A stretch of 64,000 nucleotides of DNA, taken from positions 164,001 to 228,000 of the forward strand of contig JADJTG010000013.1 in assembly GCA_016711285.1 (NCBI GenBank), read 5' to 3'. The notes under the pieces are model-generated. The model did not search any database and was not told where the DNA came from. It was given only the letters and a program-made list of their open reading frames with translations. The stretch comes from Sphingobacteriales bacterium. GTDB lineage: Bacteria > Bacteroidota > Bacteroidia > Chitinophagales > UBA2359. Below, in pieces: positions 18,649 through 27,807 of the stretch (the first letter of the stretch is position 1; every line of letters starts with the position of its first letter). Both the position numbers and the translations under genes were made by a program.

Positions 18649-19665
18649 TTATTTAAACATAGTAGGACAAGAAGCACCGCCACGCAAGCGATTTCTTTTT
18701 TTATAATATTCATCTTGTCCCCAGTCTATCGTAAGCGATATTTCGTGTGCGCCGGCTTGTTTTTTGATTTGCGACACGGTGAAGTCATAGCTGTATCCGG
18801 CTCTGAAAATTCCGCTACGCCACCCCAGCGACACGATAAAGGAATCGGTATTTTGCAACACATGGCGCAGCCACATACCTCCGAATAATTTACCTTTACC
18901 CGTATAGGCTCCTGCATTGATTTGCACAAAATTTCCCTGACTCACCAGCAAAAAATTAGGCACTACATACCAGCGGCGGTCATCGCCGGGTTTGGATGGT
19001 GTCAAATAGAAAGTTTTGCCGCCATGTATGGAAAAGCGCATCAGCAGTCGGTTATTGGCATCATCAGTTCCGGTGAACGAAAAAGAAGGCGTTGTGAGGT
19101 GCTTGGCAGATACACCTACATAAAAATCCTCTTCGTACAACACCGCACCTGCGCCTACATCAAAGCGGTGCAGGGTATTATCCACCAAAGGCATTTCGTT
19201 GCCCGGCAGCGAACTGTTGGGATTTTGAGGGTCAATCATATCATAATACAACAATTCTCCTTCGTTGATATTGCGCTGCATATAGGCAAGTTGTATGCCC
19301 GTTTGCAAATTCATATATTCGGTGAGGGGCAAGCGATAGGCATAAAAACCGCTCACCTGATAAGTATTGTACAGGCCTCCGGCTACATCGGCGAATACAG
19401 CACCGCCCACACTGCTTCGGTAGCGGCTGAAATGCTGGTCGTATGCCAACGACATCGTAATATAGGCATTGTTAAAAGCCACGCCCTGATCACGAAAATT
19501 TAAAGAAACACGCGGCTGCTCCGTAAAACCCACCATAGAAGGGTTCAAATGCAGGGGGGCTGCATAAAATTGACTAAATTCAGCATCTTGTGCGCAACTA
19601 TTTTCGCTCCAAAAGCTACTAATAATAACTGTTACACACAATATAAAAGAAAAACTACGTTTCAT
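18649..19665 (-). CDS. PorP/SprF-family type IX secretion outer membrane protein
   Basis: A 338-residue outer-membrane beta-barrel. The ATG at 19665 starts a signal peptide ending in SCAQ; the longer frame needs a TTG at 19680. The family opening DAEFSQFYAAPLHLNPSMVG is clear, followed by alternating aromatic strands and an ending FRAGYSYDFTVSQI...GAHEISLTI typical of the group. PorP and SprF work with PorE/PorK-type partners, or serve secretion of a particular type B substrate. Many genomes hold several copies, so which paralogue this is cannot be told. It diverges from porU across 203 bases. Confidence 0.9.
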   Translation of the reverse strand: MKRSFSFILCVTVIISSFWSENSCAQDAEFSQFYAAPLHLNPSMVGFTEQPRVSLNFRDQGVAFNNAYITMSLAYDQHFSRYRSSVGGAVFADVAGGLYNTYQVSGFYAYRLPLTEYMNLQTGIQLAYMQRNINEGELLYYDMIDPQNPNSSLPGNEMPLVDNTLHRFDVGAGAVLYEEDFYVGVSAKHLTTPSFSFTGTDDANNRLLMRFSIHGGKTFYLTPSKPGDDRRWYVVPNFLLVSQGNFVQINAGAYTGKGKLFGGMWLRHVLQNTDSFIVSLGWRSGIFRAGYSYDFTVSQIKKQAGAHEISLTIDWGQDEYYKKRNRLRGGASCPTMFK

Positions 19666-19868
19666 GTCTTGGCTTTGCAAAATGCAAAATTGATTAATTT
19701 TTCAGGAAATTCGTATTTTTTGTATTTATTTTGTCGGCAAAGCTCCTGTAATTTTATTATTATTCTGATTCAGATAGCAAACAAGTAAAAAGAATAAGTT
19801 GTTAAGGAGTAAATTTTGACGGCAATATTTTTAAAGAGAAATTATAACGAGTAATTATTATATAAATT

Positions 19869-22800
19869 ATGTACGACAAAAACTATACCCGCTTTTTGCT
19901 GCTGTTGTTTTGTTATAGTTTTTTGGCTGTATCAATGGTTCAGGCACAATATACAGAACAATCGGTATTAAATCAGGGAGAATTTTATAAATTCAGGCTA
20001 AAGGAAACGGGAATTTATATTCTGGATAAAAATTTTTTAGAAAAATTAGGGGTTGATGTATCCAAAGTAAATGTGAATAAAATTCGTATTTATGGCAATA
20101 GTGGAGGTATGTTGCCCGAAAGAGCAGGCGCGGAGCGTGCCGATGATTTATTGGAAAACGCCATAGAAGTAGTTGATAAAAACAACAACAATGTTTTTGA
20201 CAATGACGATGCTATTTATTTTTATGCCGAAAGTCCGCATCAATGGCAGTACGACAGCACCACACAAAAATATTATCACACCACGCATTTATACTCCGAC
20301 TACAATCATTATTTTTTAAATTTTGATATAGGTGCAGGAAAAAGAATTAGCGAAGTAACACCTGCAAGTGCTGCCGTTGAATATGAAAGCGAAAGTGGCG
20401 ATGCCCTGATAGCTCACGAAACCGAAAGCATCAATTTATTGCGAAGCGGCAGACGCTGGTACGGCGAAAGTTTTACGAGCGGATATAGCCGTACCATTAG
20501 TTTTTCTGTACCGCATTTAAAAAACGATGAAGCCGTAACCGCACAAATGGCACTTGCTGCCCGCGATGAGTTTGTAAAATCGCAATTTGAGATTAAATAC
20601 AACAATACGCTCCTCAAGCAGTTGGATTACAACCAAGTAGGCACCAGCACCTACGGACCCTACGCTTATGTAGCGGAGCAAAGCACCTCTTTTAATGCAG
20701 TAAATGAAAGCATCAATTTGCAAATAACCTTAAAAAGCAATTCGTCCAATACCAAAGGCTGGTTGGATTATATGAATATACAAGCCCGACAATATCATGA
20801 TTTTAGCAGTTTTTCATCTTTAGAACAAGGGCAACGCCTTATATACGACAAAAAAAGCATCGGCAAAGCAACGCGCTACACGCTGACTAATACTCCTGCT
20901 TCTTTGCGTGTGTGGGATTGCACCCAAGCCCACGAAGTAAGTGCCGTTGTGTTGCAAAGCATTGGCAGCAACCAAAGAACTTTTATTTCAGATAATACCG
21001 ACACCGAACATCATTTCATTGCTTTTGAAGGAAATATTTATTTAGTTCCCGAAGCGGTGGGCAAGATAGAAAAGCAAAACCTACACGCTCCCGAATCGCC
21101 GGATTATCTGATTATCACCACGCCACTGCTTTCAGAAGCCGCCACAGCATTAGCTGATTTTCACCGCACCAACAGCGGTTTGTCGGTAAAAGTGGTATTT
21201 ACAGATGAAATTTACAACGAATTTGCTTCGGGCAACAGCGACATCACCGCCCTGCGCGATTATATCAGAATGTATTATCAGCGCGGCACACCCTTGAAAT
21301 ATGTGCTTTTGTTTGGCGATGCCTCTTACGATTATAAAAACATCATCACAGATGCCGATAAAAACACCAATTTAGTGCCTGTTTATGAAAGTGTTGATTC
21401 GGAACACACCGTTGGAACTTATTGCAGCGATGATTATTTTGTATTGTCAGAAGACCACGAAGGCAGCAATCTATCCAATAACTTTACTTTAGATGCAGCC
21501 ATCGGCAGAATTTCGGTGGATAATGCCGAACAAGCCCTGGCAGTTGTTGAGAAAATAAAACACTACAAATCGGAGGCATCTAAAGGGAGTTGGCTCAATC
21601 AGCTCACTTTTGTTGCCGATGACGGCGATGGAAATCTGCATCTCAATCACGCCGAAGCACACACCGATTTTTTAAAAAAATATCCTCAGTATAATATAGA
21701 TAAAATTTATTTAGATGCGTATCAGCAAATATCTACTTCAGGCAACGACCGTTATCCGACTGTAAATGATGCCATCAACAACAAAATTCTCAACGGTACT
21801 TTTTTAGTAAATTATGTAGGGCACGGTGGCGAAAAAAATTTAGCCAGCGAAGCGGTAATAGATATTCCGATGATTCAGGGTTGGAAAAACAAAGACAAAC
21901 TGCCCTTGTTTGTAACGGCAACCTGCACTTTCAGCCGCTTTGACGATCCGCAAATTACAGCAGCCGGCGAATATGTAATTTTCAATCCAGACGGTGGTGG
22001 CATTGCGAGCGTCACCACTACGCGCCCTGTAACGGCGGGCAACAACAAAATTATGAACCTCAATTTTTTGGAATATCTGTTTGAACCCATTGACGGAGCA
22101 ATGCCCACTATCGGCGATGTAATGCGTTTGGCAAAAAATGCCTCTGCCAATACCGGCATCAACAACCGTAAATTTACGTTGTTGGGCGACCCTGCCCTCC
22201 GCCTCAATTATCCGAGCTACGACATACAAACCACCGCTATTGAAATTGAAGAAGCAGAAAGCGATACCCTCAAAGCACTCAGTCGGGTGCGCCTCAACGG
22301 AAAAATATGCGATGATACAGGCACATTATTGCCCAATTTCAACGGACAAGTATATATAAATGTATTAGACAAAGAAACACAATACCGCACCCTCGCACAA
22401 GACAAAGCTGTAGCGGGCGATGCAGGAAGCGTAGAAACAGATTTTTCTATGCAAAAAAACAGCATTTTTCGTGGTTCGGCACAGGTGAGCAACGGCGAAT
22501 TTGAGTTATCATTTGTAGTGCCGAAAGATATTAATTATTCATTGGGACAAGGGAAAATAAGCTATTACGCCCAAGCCGGATTAGCAGATGCGGCAGGTGT
22601 AGATACCACCATTATTGTAGGCGGTATCAGCAACAACAACCAAACCGACCCCATACCTCCTGTGGTAGAAGTATTTATCAATGACGAACACTTTAAAAAC
22701 GGCGGCATTACCAACAACAATCCCAAATTATTTGTAAAATTGTATGACGACAGCGGCTTCAATGCCTCGGGAACGGGCATCGGGCACGACATGAAAGGTT

Positions 22801-23306
22801 TTATAGATGAAGATACACAAGTGATATTACTCAATGATGCCTACGAAGCCAATGCAGGAGATTATCGCTACGGAACAATTACTTTTCAGTTGAGCAATTT
22901 AAGTGCGGGTCTGCATACGGCAAAGGTGCGTGTATGGGACAGTTACAACAATCCGGGCGAAGGAGTGGTGGAGTTTGTAGTAATGGACAAAACAGAATTG
23001 GTATTGGAAAATTTAATCAACTTTCCGAATCCTGTGAGTACCGAGACCACTTTTGCCTTTGACCACAACTACCACGATACGCCATTGGAGGCGACTTTGC
23101 GCATTTTCAACACCGCAGGGCAATTAGTAAAAACCATCAACGCCACGCTTAATGGCGGCAATCGCAACCAAGAAATCACCTGGCAAGCCGACAGTGACGG
23201 GGGCAGCACATTATCGCAGGGAATTTATATATATGAGCTGACCGTAAAAGAACCCGTACACCAAAGCACCGCACATTTGAGCAACCGCTTATTACTCGTG
23301 CGATAA
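19869..23306 (+). CDS. porU: type IX secretion sortase PorU (gingipain-type C25 peptidase)
   Basis: A 1,145-residue surface protein. PorU removes the C-terminal signal from type A cargo on the cell surface and links it to the anionic lipopolysaccharide. The signal peptide ends at VQAQ. An N-terminal gingipain-propeptide-like region is followed by the C25 caspase-like domain with catalytic His652 in YVGHGGEKN and Cys686 in TATCTFSRFDDP. The C-terminal part is beta-sandwich with INFPNPVSTETTF and a final YIYELTVK strand, its own sorting-like domain, which PorU is known to retain. Size and motifs match the family. porV follows after 212 bases and probably belongs to the same functional unit. Confidence 0.95.
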   Translation: MYDKNYTRFLLLLFCYSFLAVSMVQAQYTEQSVLNQGEFYKFRLKETGIYILDKNFLEKLGVDVSKVNVNKIRIYGNSGGMLPERAGAERADDLLENAIEVVDKNNNNVFDNDDAIYFYAESPHQWQYDSTTQKYYHTTHLYSDYNHYFLNFDIGAGKRISEVTPASAAVEYESESGDALIAHETESINLLRSGRRWYGESFTSGYSRTISFSVPHLKNDEAVTAQMALAARDEFVKSQFEIKYNNTLLKQLDYNQVGTSTYGPYAYVAEQSTSFNAVNESINLQITLKSNSSNTKGWLDYMNIQARQYHDFSSFSSLEQGQRLIYDKKSIGKATRYTLTNTPASLRVWDCTQAHEVSAVVLQSIGSNQRTFISDNTDTEHHFIAFEGNIYLVPEAVGKIEKQNLHAPESPDYLIITTPLLSEAATALADFHRTNSGLSVKVVFTDEIYNEFASGNSDITALRDYIRMYYQRGTPLKYVLLFGDASYDYKNIITDADKNTNLVPVYESVDSEHTVGTYCSDDYFVLSEDHEGSNLSNNFTLDAAIGRISVDNAEQALAVVEKIKHYKSEASKGSWLNQLTFVADDGDGNLHLNHAEAHTDFLKKYPQYNIDKIYLDAYQQISTSGNDRYPTVNDAINNKILNGTFLVNYVGHGGEKNLASEAVIDIPMIQGWKNKDKLPLFVTATCTFSRFDDPQITAAGEYVIFNPDGGGIASVTTTRPVTAGNNKIMNLNFLEYLFEPIDGAMPTIGDVMRLAKNASANTGINNRKFTLLGDPALRLNYPSYDIQTTAIEIEEAESDTLKALSRVRLNGKICDDTGTLLPNFNGQVYINVLDKETQYRTLAQDKAVAGDAGSVETDFSMQKNSIFRGSAQVSNGEFELSFVVPKDINYSLGQGKISYYAQAGLADAAGVDTTIIVGGISNNNQTDPIPPVVEVFINDEHFKNGGITNNNPKLFVKLYDDSGFNASGTGIGHDMKGFIDEDTQVILLNDAYEANAGDYRYGTITFQLSNLSAGLHTAKVRVWDSYNNPGEGVVEFVVMDKTELVLENLINFPNPVSTETTFAFDHNYHDTPLEATLRIFNTAGQLVKTINATLNGGNRNQEITWQADSDGGSTLSQGIYIYELTVKEPVHQSTAHLSNRLLLVR

Positions 23307-23346
23307 AATCAAATTCATCCATCATCTTTTTATCAAAAAGCACAGA

Positions 23347-23354
23347 TACTTTTG
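23347..23354 (+). promoter_or_regulatory. -7 promoter box between porU and porV
   Basis: TACTTTTG, 165 bases before the porV ATG; porV may be transcribed separately from porU. Confidence 0.35.
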
Positions 23355-23518
23355 CAAAGCACAACAGTTTGAAAGCAATTTCTCCTGCTCGACGCAATTT
23401 ATAAAAACATATAATTATCAGCAGTAAAAAAACTTTAAGCATAGGTTTAGCAAAAAAAATATTAACTTTCAGCCCGAATTCAAAACATTATTATTATCAA
23501 TATATTTTCATAAATTAG

Positions 23519-24760
23519 ATGTTTAAATTAATTAAAACCGACCCTAAAATGAAAAGAGCCGCGCTCGCTTTGGCAGCGGCTATCAGCCTGAGTAATCCGC
23601 TGCAAGCACAAATCAACACTTGCGAATTAGGCGGCAGCGACTGTGTAAATACGGTTTTTACGGCGATTCCTTTTTTGCGGATTACGCCAGATGCCCGCTC
23701 GGGTGGTATGGGTGATGTGGGCGTAGCAACTTCTCCCGATGCTGCTTCTTTATTTTATAATACTTCCAAATTAGCCTTTGCCGAACAAAACTCATCAGTG
23801 GGCATTACCTACACACCTTGGCTGCGCAATTTGGTAGAAGACATTTTTATAGCACATGTAGGCGGCTATATGCGTGCCGGCGATTTGCAAACATTTGGGG
23901 TATCGTTGCGCTATTTTTCTTTGGGTAATATTTCGTTTGTAGATATTAACCAACAAAGTCAGGGCGATTTCAATCCGCGCGAAGTAGCTTTTGATTTTGG
24001 TTATGCGCGTAAATTATCCGACAATTTATCGACGGGCTTAACACTCAAATATGCCAACTCCAATCTGGCGGGCAATGCCGTAGTAGATGGTATTGAAATA
24101 AAACCCGCCAATGTAGTAGCTGCCGATGTATCGGTATATTATCAAAACGATTACGATTTCGGAAAATTAGCGTTGGGGGCATCAATATCCAATATCGGAA
24201 ACAAAGTATCTTACAGCGATGACAAAGCAAAAGATTTTATTCCGATTAATTTGGGCTTGGGTGCAAGTTTAAAACGCGACATTGACGATTACAACTCCAT
24301 CACAATCGCTACCGATATTAATAAGTTAATGGTGCCTTCGCCGGTGCCTGCCAAAATATTAGATGCCAATGGCGTAGAAATAGATAATCCTGATTTTGAT
24401 ACCGATGGCGATGGTATTCCCGAATACCGCGAAGCAGGCGTATTGAGTGGAATGTTTGGCTCGTTCAATGATGCGCCGGGTGGTTTTAAAGAGGAGATGC
24501 GTGAATTGATGTATTCGGTAGGATTGGAATACTGGTACAACCAGCAATTTGCTTTGCGCGTGGGACACTTCAACGAACACCGCACCAAAGGCAATCGCAA
24601 ATATGTAACTTTTGGTTTGGGCTTGCGTTACAATGTATTTAATTTCAATTTCTCGTACTTGTTATCCACCTCCAGCACACCCAATAATCCATTAGAAAAT
24701 ACTTTGCGTTTTTCTTTGTTGTTTGATTTAGACGGTGCTTTTGAAAGCAATAAAAACTAA
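23519..24760 (+). CDS. porV: type IX secretion outer membrane protein PorV (LptO)
   Basis: A 413-residue outer-membrane beta-barrel that shuttles cargo from the SprA translocon to PorU. After the signal peptide come the family landmarks: AIPFLRITPDARSGGMGDVG at about 50-69, ATSPDAASLFYNTSKLAF, VGITYTPWLRNLV, and a C-terminal LEYWYNQQFALRVGHFNEH and FGLGLRYNVFNFNFSYLL. The length is typical for the family. The start ATG at 23519 precedes a basic stretch and hydrophobic helix; an alternative start at the second Met (residue 11) would give a tidier signal peptide. A terminator hairpin lies 53 bases downstream. Confidence 0.95.
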   Translation: MFKLIKTDPKMKRAALALAAAISLSNPLQAQINTCELGGSDCVNTVFTAIPFLRITPDARSGGMGDVGVATSPDAASLFYNTSKLAFAEQNSSVGITYTPWLRNLVEDIFIAHVGGYMRAGDLQTFGVSLRYFSLGNISFVDINQQSQGDFNPREVAFDFGYARKLSDNLSTGLTLKYANSNLAGNAVVDGIEIKPANVVAADVSVYYQNDYDFGKLALGASISNIGNKVSYSDDKAKDFIPINLGLGASLKRDIDDYNSITIATDINKLMVPSPVPAKILDANGVEIDNPDFDTDGDGIPEYREAGVLSGMFGSFNDAPGGFKEEMRELMYSVGLEYWYNQQFALRVGHFNEHRTKGNRKYVTFGLGLRYNVFNFNFSYLLSTSSTPNNPLENTLRFSLLFDLDGAFESNKN

Positions 24761-24812
24761 ACCTCAGCAATTATAAAAAAACATAAGATAAAAAATATGT
24801 TTTTTTCTTTTC

Positions 24813-24855
24813 AAAAAGGCTTTCCTTGCTAAAAAACAGCAGGAGAGCCTTTTTT
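24813..24855 (+). terminator. intrinsic terminator after porV
   Basis: AAAAAGGCT (24813-24821) pairs with AGCCTTTTT (24846-24854). The inner stem continues with one G-U and one bulge around an A-rich loop, and a T run follows. Confidence 0.82.
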
Positions 24856-24885
24856 GCTTTTTGTAAAAAATAAAATATAAAAAAT

Positions 24886-26208
24886 ATGGCTTCTTTGTTG
24901 TTGTTGTACAGTTCCAAAATTACGCCGCGTCTGCTTTATACCGTCAATTTGGTATTTAAAGAGTTGATGGGAGCGGAGTGCCGCGTTACCGACAACGAAG
25001 CCGATTTTATTTCGGAAAGCGAAATACCCAAAATATGCTACGATGAAGTGCCTCTACCGGAAAAGGGCGGTATTTTTTTAAAAGCGACGGGTTTGTTGTC
25101 GGAAAAAGGCGTACATCACCGAAAAATTCCTATAGGGACTTACGAAGACGAAATCACGATATTCGCACATCAACATTTAGAATCTTGTTTGCCTTTTGAC
25201 ATTTTGTCGGCGGTTTTTTATTTAGTATCGCGCTACGAAGAGTATTTACCGCACACGGTGGATAAACATGGGCGTTTTCCGGCACAGGAAAGTTTTGCAT
25301 ACAGAAATAAATTTTTGCGTCAGCCGGTGGTCAATATCTGGGTAAAACAATTGGAGAAGCTTTTAAAAAAAGAATATTCATCTTTTGAAATCTACCAACG
25401 CTACTACAAATTTATTCCTTCGTATGACATAGACATCGCATATTGCTACCGCTACAAAGGTTTTGTTCGCAATACGGGCAGAGCCTTATTATCACTCAAA
25501 AATTTACAATTCAAAGAAATATATCACCAAATCAACATTTTATGGGGAAAACGCCACGACCCCTACGATACTTACCAGTATATTCGTGAAAAAAACGAAA
25601 ATGCGGGTGTGAAGGGTTTATATTTTTTTTTGATTGGCGAATATGCGCAATACGACAAAAACATAGGTATTGAGTACAAAGAATATCAGGAACTGATACA
25701 ATCCATAGCAGATTATGCCAACATCGGCATACACCCCTCTTATCGTTCGAACAGCGATATTAAAATACTTCAGAAAGAAATTCAGCAACTATCAGAAGTA
25801 GTAAAGAACGATATTATAAAAAGCAGGCAGCATTTTATAAAACTCAAAATGCCGGATACTTATGAAAATCTCCTAAAAAATGATATTCAAAAAGATTACA
25901 GTATGGGCTATGCTTCTCAAATAGGATTTCGGGCGGGTATTGCTTCTTCTTTTGAATTTTATCATTTAAAAAAAGAAATGCGCACACCGCTACGCATATT
26001 TCCTTTTATGCTGATGGACGTAACACTGCGCGACTATTTATCATTAGACCCTCAAACAGCGATTCGGAAAAGTGTAAAAATCATTGAACGTTGCAAGCAA
26101 ACGGGGGGTATTTTTTCGATGATATGGCACAATCATACCCTCAGCGAACACGGCAATTGGCGCAATTGGCGCAAAGTGTATGAAGAGTTGATGAAGGCGG
26201 CGGTATAA
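24886..26208 (+). CDS. polysaccharide deacetylase-family protein
   Basis: A 440-residue protein of the kind found in Bacteroidota polysaccharide regions: an N-terminal DUF7033-like part (MASLLLLYSSKITPRLLYTV, FDILSAVFYLVSRYEEYLP) followed by a NodB-like barrel with FIPSYDIDIAYCYRYK, GLYFFLIGEYAQYDK, IGIHPSYRSN and a late MIWHNHTLSE. The paired Asp and His residues are candidate metal ligands. No signal peptide is visible, so it is probably cytosolic. Substrate unknown. It starts 126 bases after porV with a terminator in between, so it is unlikely to be part of the secretion operon. Confidence 0.82.
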   Translation: MASLLLLYSSKITPRLLYTVNLVFKELMGAECRVTDNEADFISESEIPKICYDEVPLPEKGGIFLKATGLLSEKGVHHRKIPIGTYEDEITIFAHQHLESCLPFDILSAVFYLVSRYEEYLPHTVDKHGRFPAQESFAYRNKFLRQPVVNIWVKQLEKLLKKEYSSFEIYQRYYKFIPSYDIDIAYCYRYKGFVRNTGRALLSLKNLQFKEIYHQINILWGKRHDPYDTYQYIREKNENAGVKGLYFFLIGEYAQYDKNIGIEYKEYQELIQSIADYANIGIHPSYRSNSDIKILQKEIQQLSEVVKNDIIKSRQHFIKLKMPDTYENLLKNDIQKDYSMGYASQIGFRAGIASSFEFYHLKKEMRTPLRIFPFMLMDVTLRDYLSLDPQTAIRKSVKIIERCKQTGGIFSMIWHNHTLSEHGNWRNWRKVYEELMKAAV

Positions 26209-26301
26209 AAAAACAAAATTGGCTCTTTCGCTGTACCGCACACATATTGTACAAAGACTGTTGTATCTTAGCCGCAACAACAACTTTATCAGTTCCCCGA
26301 G

Positions 26302-27807
26302 ATGACACCTCTTTTAATGCTATTCATTGTTGTAGCGTATTTTATACTTTTGTTGAGCATCGCACAATTTACAGGCGGCAAACAAAGCAACGAAGATTTT
26401 TTTATAGGCAATCGCCAGTCGCCTTGGTATGTGATTGCTTTTGGGGCGGTGGGGGCTTCGGTATCGGGCATTACTTATATTTCTGTTCCGGGGGCGGTGG
26501 GCAATGCGGGCGCACTCAATCAGCAGTTTTCGTATTTGCAAATTATATTGGGCAATATGGTGGGCTACACCTGCATTGCTTTATTATTGTTACCTTTGTA
26601 TTATCGTTTGCGGCTCACTTCTATTTATTCGTATATGGGTCAGCGTTTTGGGAATTATTCTCAAAAAACCGCCGCTTCATTTTTTTTACTCTCGCGCACA
26701 CTCGGCGCATCTATCCGCCTGTATATTGTAGCGATGGTATTACAAAAATTTATGTTTGATGCTTGGCAAATACCTTTTGTTTTGAATGTGTGCCTCACAA
26801 TGGTATTGATATGGCTTTATACGCGCGGCGGCGGCTTACGCACCATTATTTGGACAGATACGCTTCAAACTTCTTTTATTTTGATGGCACTTTTTGCCAC
26901 TATTATCTGGCTATGCACACAATTAGGCTGGTCGCCGATAGAAGCGGCAGCACAAATTGCGCAAAGCGACTATTCCAAAATATTTTTCTTTGACAATGCT
27001 GCCGACCCGAATTATTTTTTCAAACAATTTTTGAGCGGTGCATTTACAGCTATCGCAATGACGGGCTTAGATCAGGATTTGATGCAAAAAAATATCAGTT
27101 GCAAAAGTTTGGGAGAGGCTCAAAAAAACATTTTTTACAGCAGCGTTTCTCTGTTGATAGTAAATATTATTTTTTTGGCAATGGGCGCATTATTGTATTT
27201 ATACGCCGCCCGCGAAGGTATTGAAATTCCCGCCAAACGCGACCATCTATATCCTTTATTGGCATTGAACTATTTTCCTATCGCTATTAGCGTTGTGTTT
27301 TTGTTGGGCTTGGTAGCGGCTGCCTATGCCAGTGTAGATTCTGCCCTCACCGCGCTCACCACTTCGTGTTGTATTGATATATTAGATTTTGACCAAAAAA
27401 AGCAAAGTGGCATCAGTGAAAAAAGCCTACGCCGCACCCGCCAAAGAGTACATATTCTGTTGTCGGTGTGTATGTTGCTGTTTATTTTATTGTTGGGATA
27501 TTTGCAAAACGAAAGCGTAATTAATATGGTGTTTCGCATTGCGGGATTCACATACGGTCCACTATTGGGATTATTTGCCTTTGGATTGTTCACACGCCGC
27601 CACCTCCGCGACACCTTAGTTCCCTACATTTGCATCGCCGCCCCTTTGATATGCTATGTATTGAGCGAAAATTCGGCGCAATGGTTCAATGGCTACAAAT
27701 TCGGATTTGAGTTGTTATTGCTCAATAGTGCGCTCACTTTTGCAGGGTTGTGGGCAATCTCTTTTAATAGTGCACCTTTGCCAGCAGAAACTCACCGCGA
27801 TAATTAA
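26302..27807 (+). CDS. sodium:solute symporter (SSS family)
   Basis: A 501-residue inner-membrane protein with about 13 hydrophobic helices. The N-terminal DFFIGNRQSPWYVIAFGAVG block and the Ser/Gly-rich ISVPGAVGNAGAL segment are typical of the solute:sodium symporter family, as are YASVDSALTALTTS in the middle and RIAGFTYGPLLGLFAFGLF later. The two serines of the Na2-site-like stretch (VDSALTALTTS) are kept. The transported solute is not predictable. Its 3' end overlaps the end of the converging hypothetical gene by 44 bases. Confidence 0.9.
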   Translation: MTPLLMLFIVVAYFILLLSIAQFTGGKQSNEDFFIGNRQSPWYVIAFGAVGASVSGITYISVPGAVGNAGALNQQFSYLQIILGNMVGYTCIALLLLPLYYRLRLTSIYSYMGQRFGNYSQKTAASFFLLSRTLGASIRLYIVAMVLQKFMFDAWQIPFVLNVCLTMVLIWLYTRGGGLRTIIWTDTLQTSFILMALFATIIWLCTQLGWSPIEAAAQIAQSDYSKIFFFDNAADPNYFFKQFLSGAFTAIAMTGLDQDLMQKNISCKSLGEAQKNIFYSSVSLLIVNIIFLAMGALLYLYAAREGIEIPAKRDHLYPLLALNYFPIAISVVFLLGLVAAAYASVDSALTALTTSCCIDILDFDQKKQSGISEKSLRRTRQRVHILLSVCMLLFILLLGYLQNESVINMVFRIAGFTYGPLLGLFAFGLFTRRHLRDTLVPYICIAAPLICYVLSENSAQWFNGYKFGFELLLLNSALTFAGLWAISFNSAPLPAETHRDN

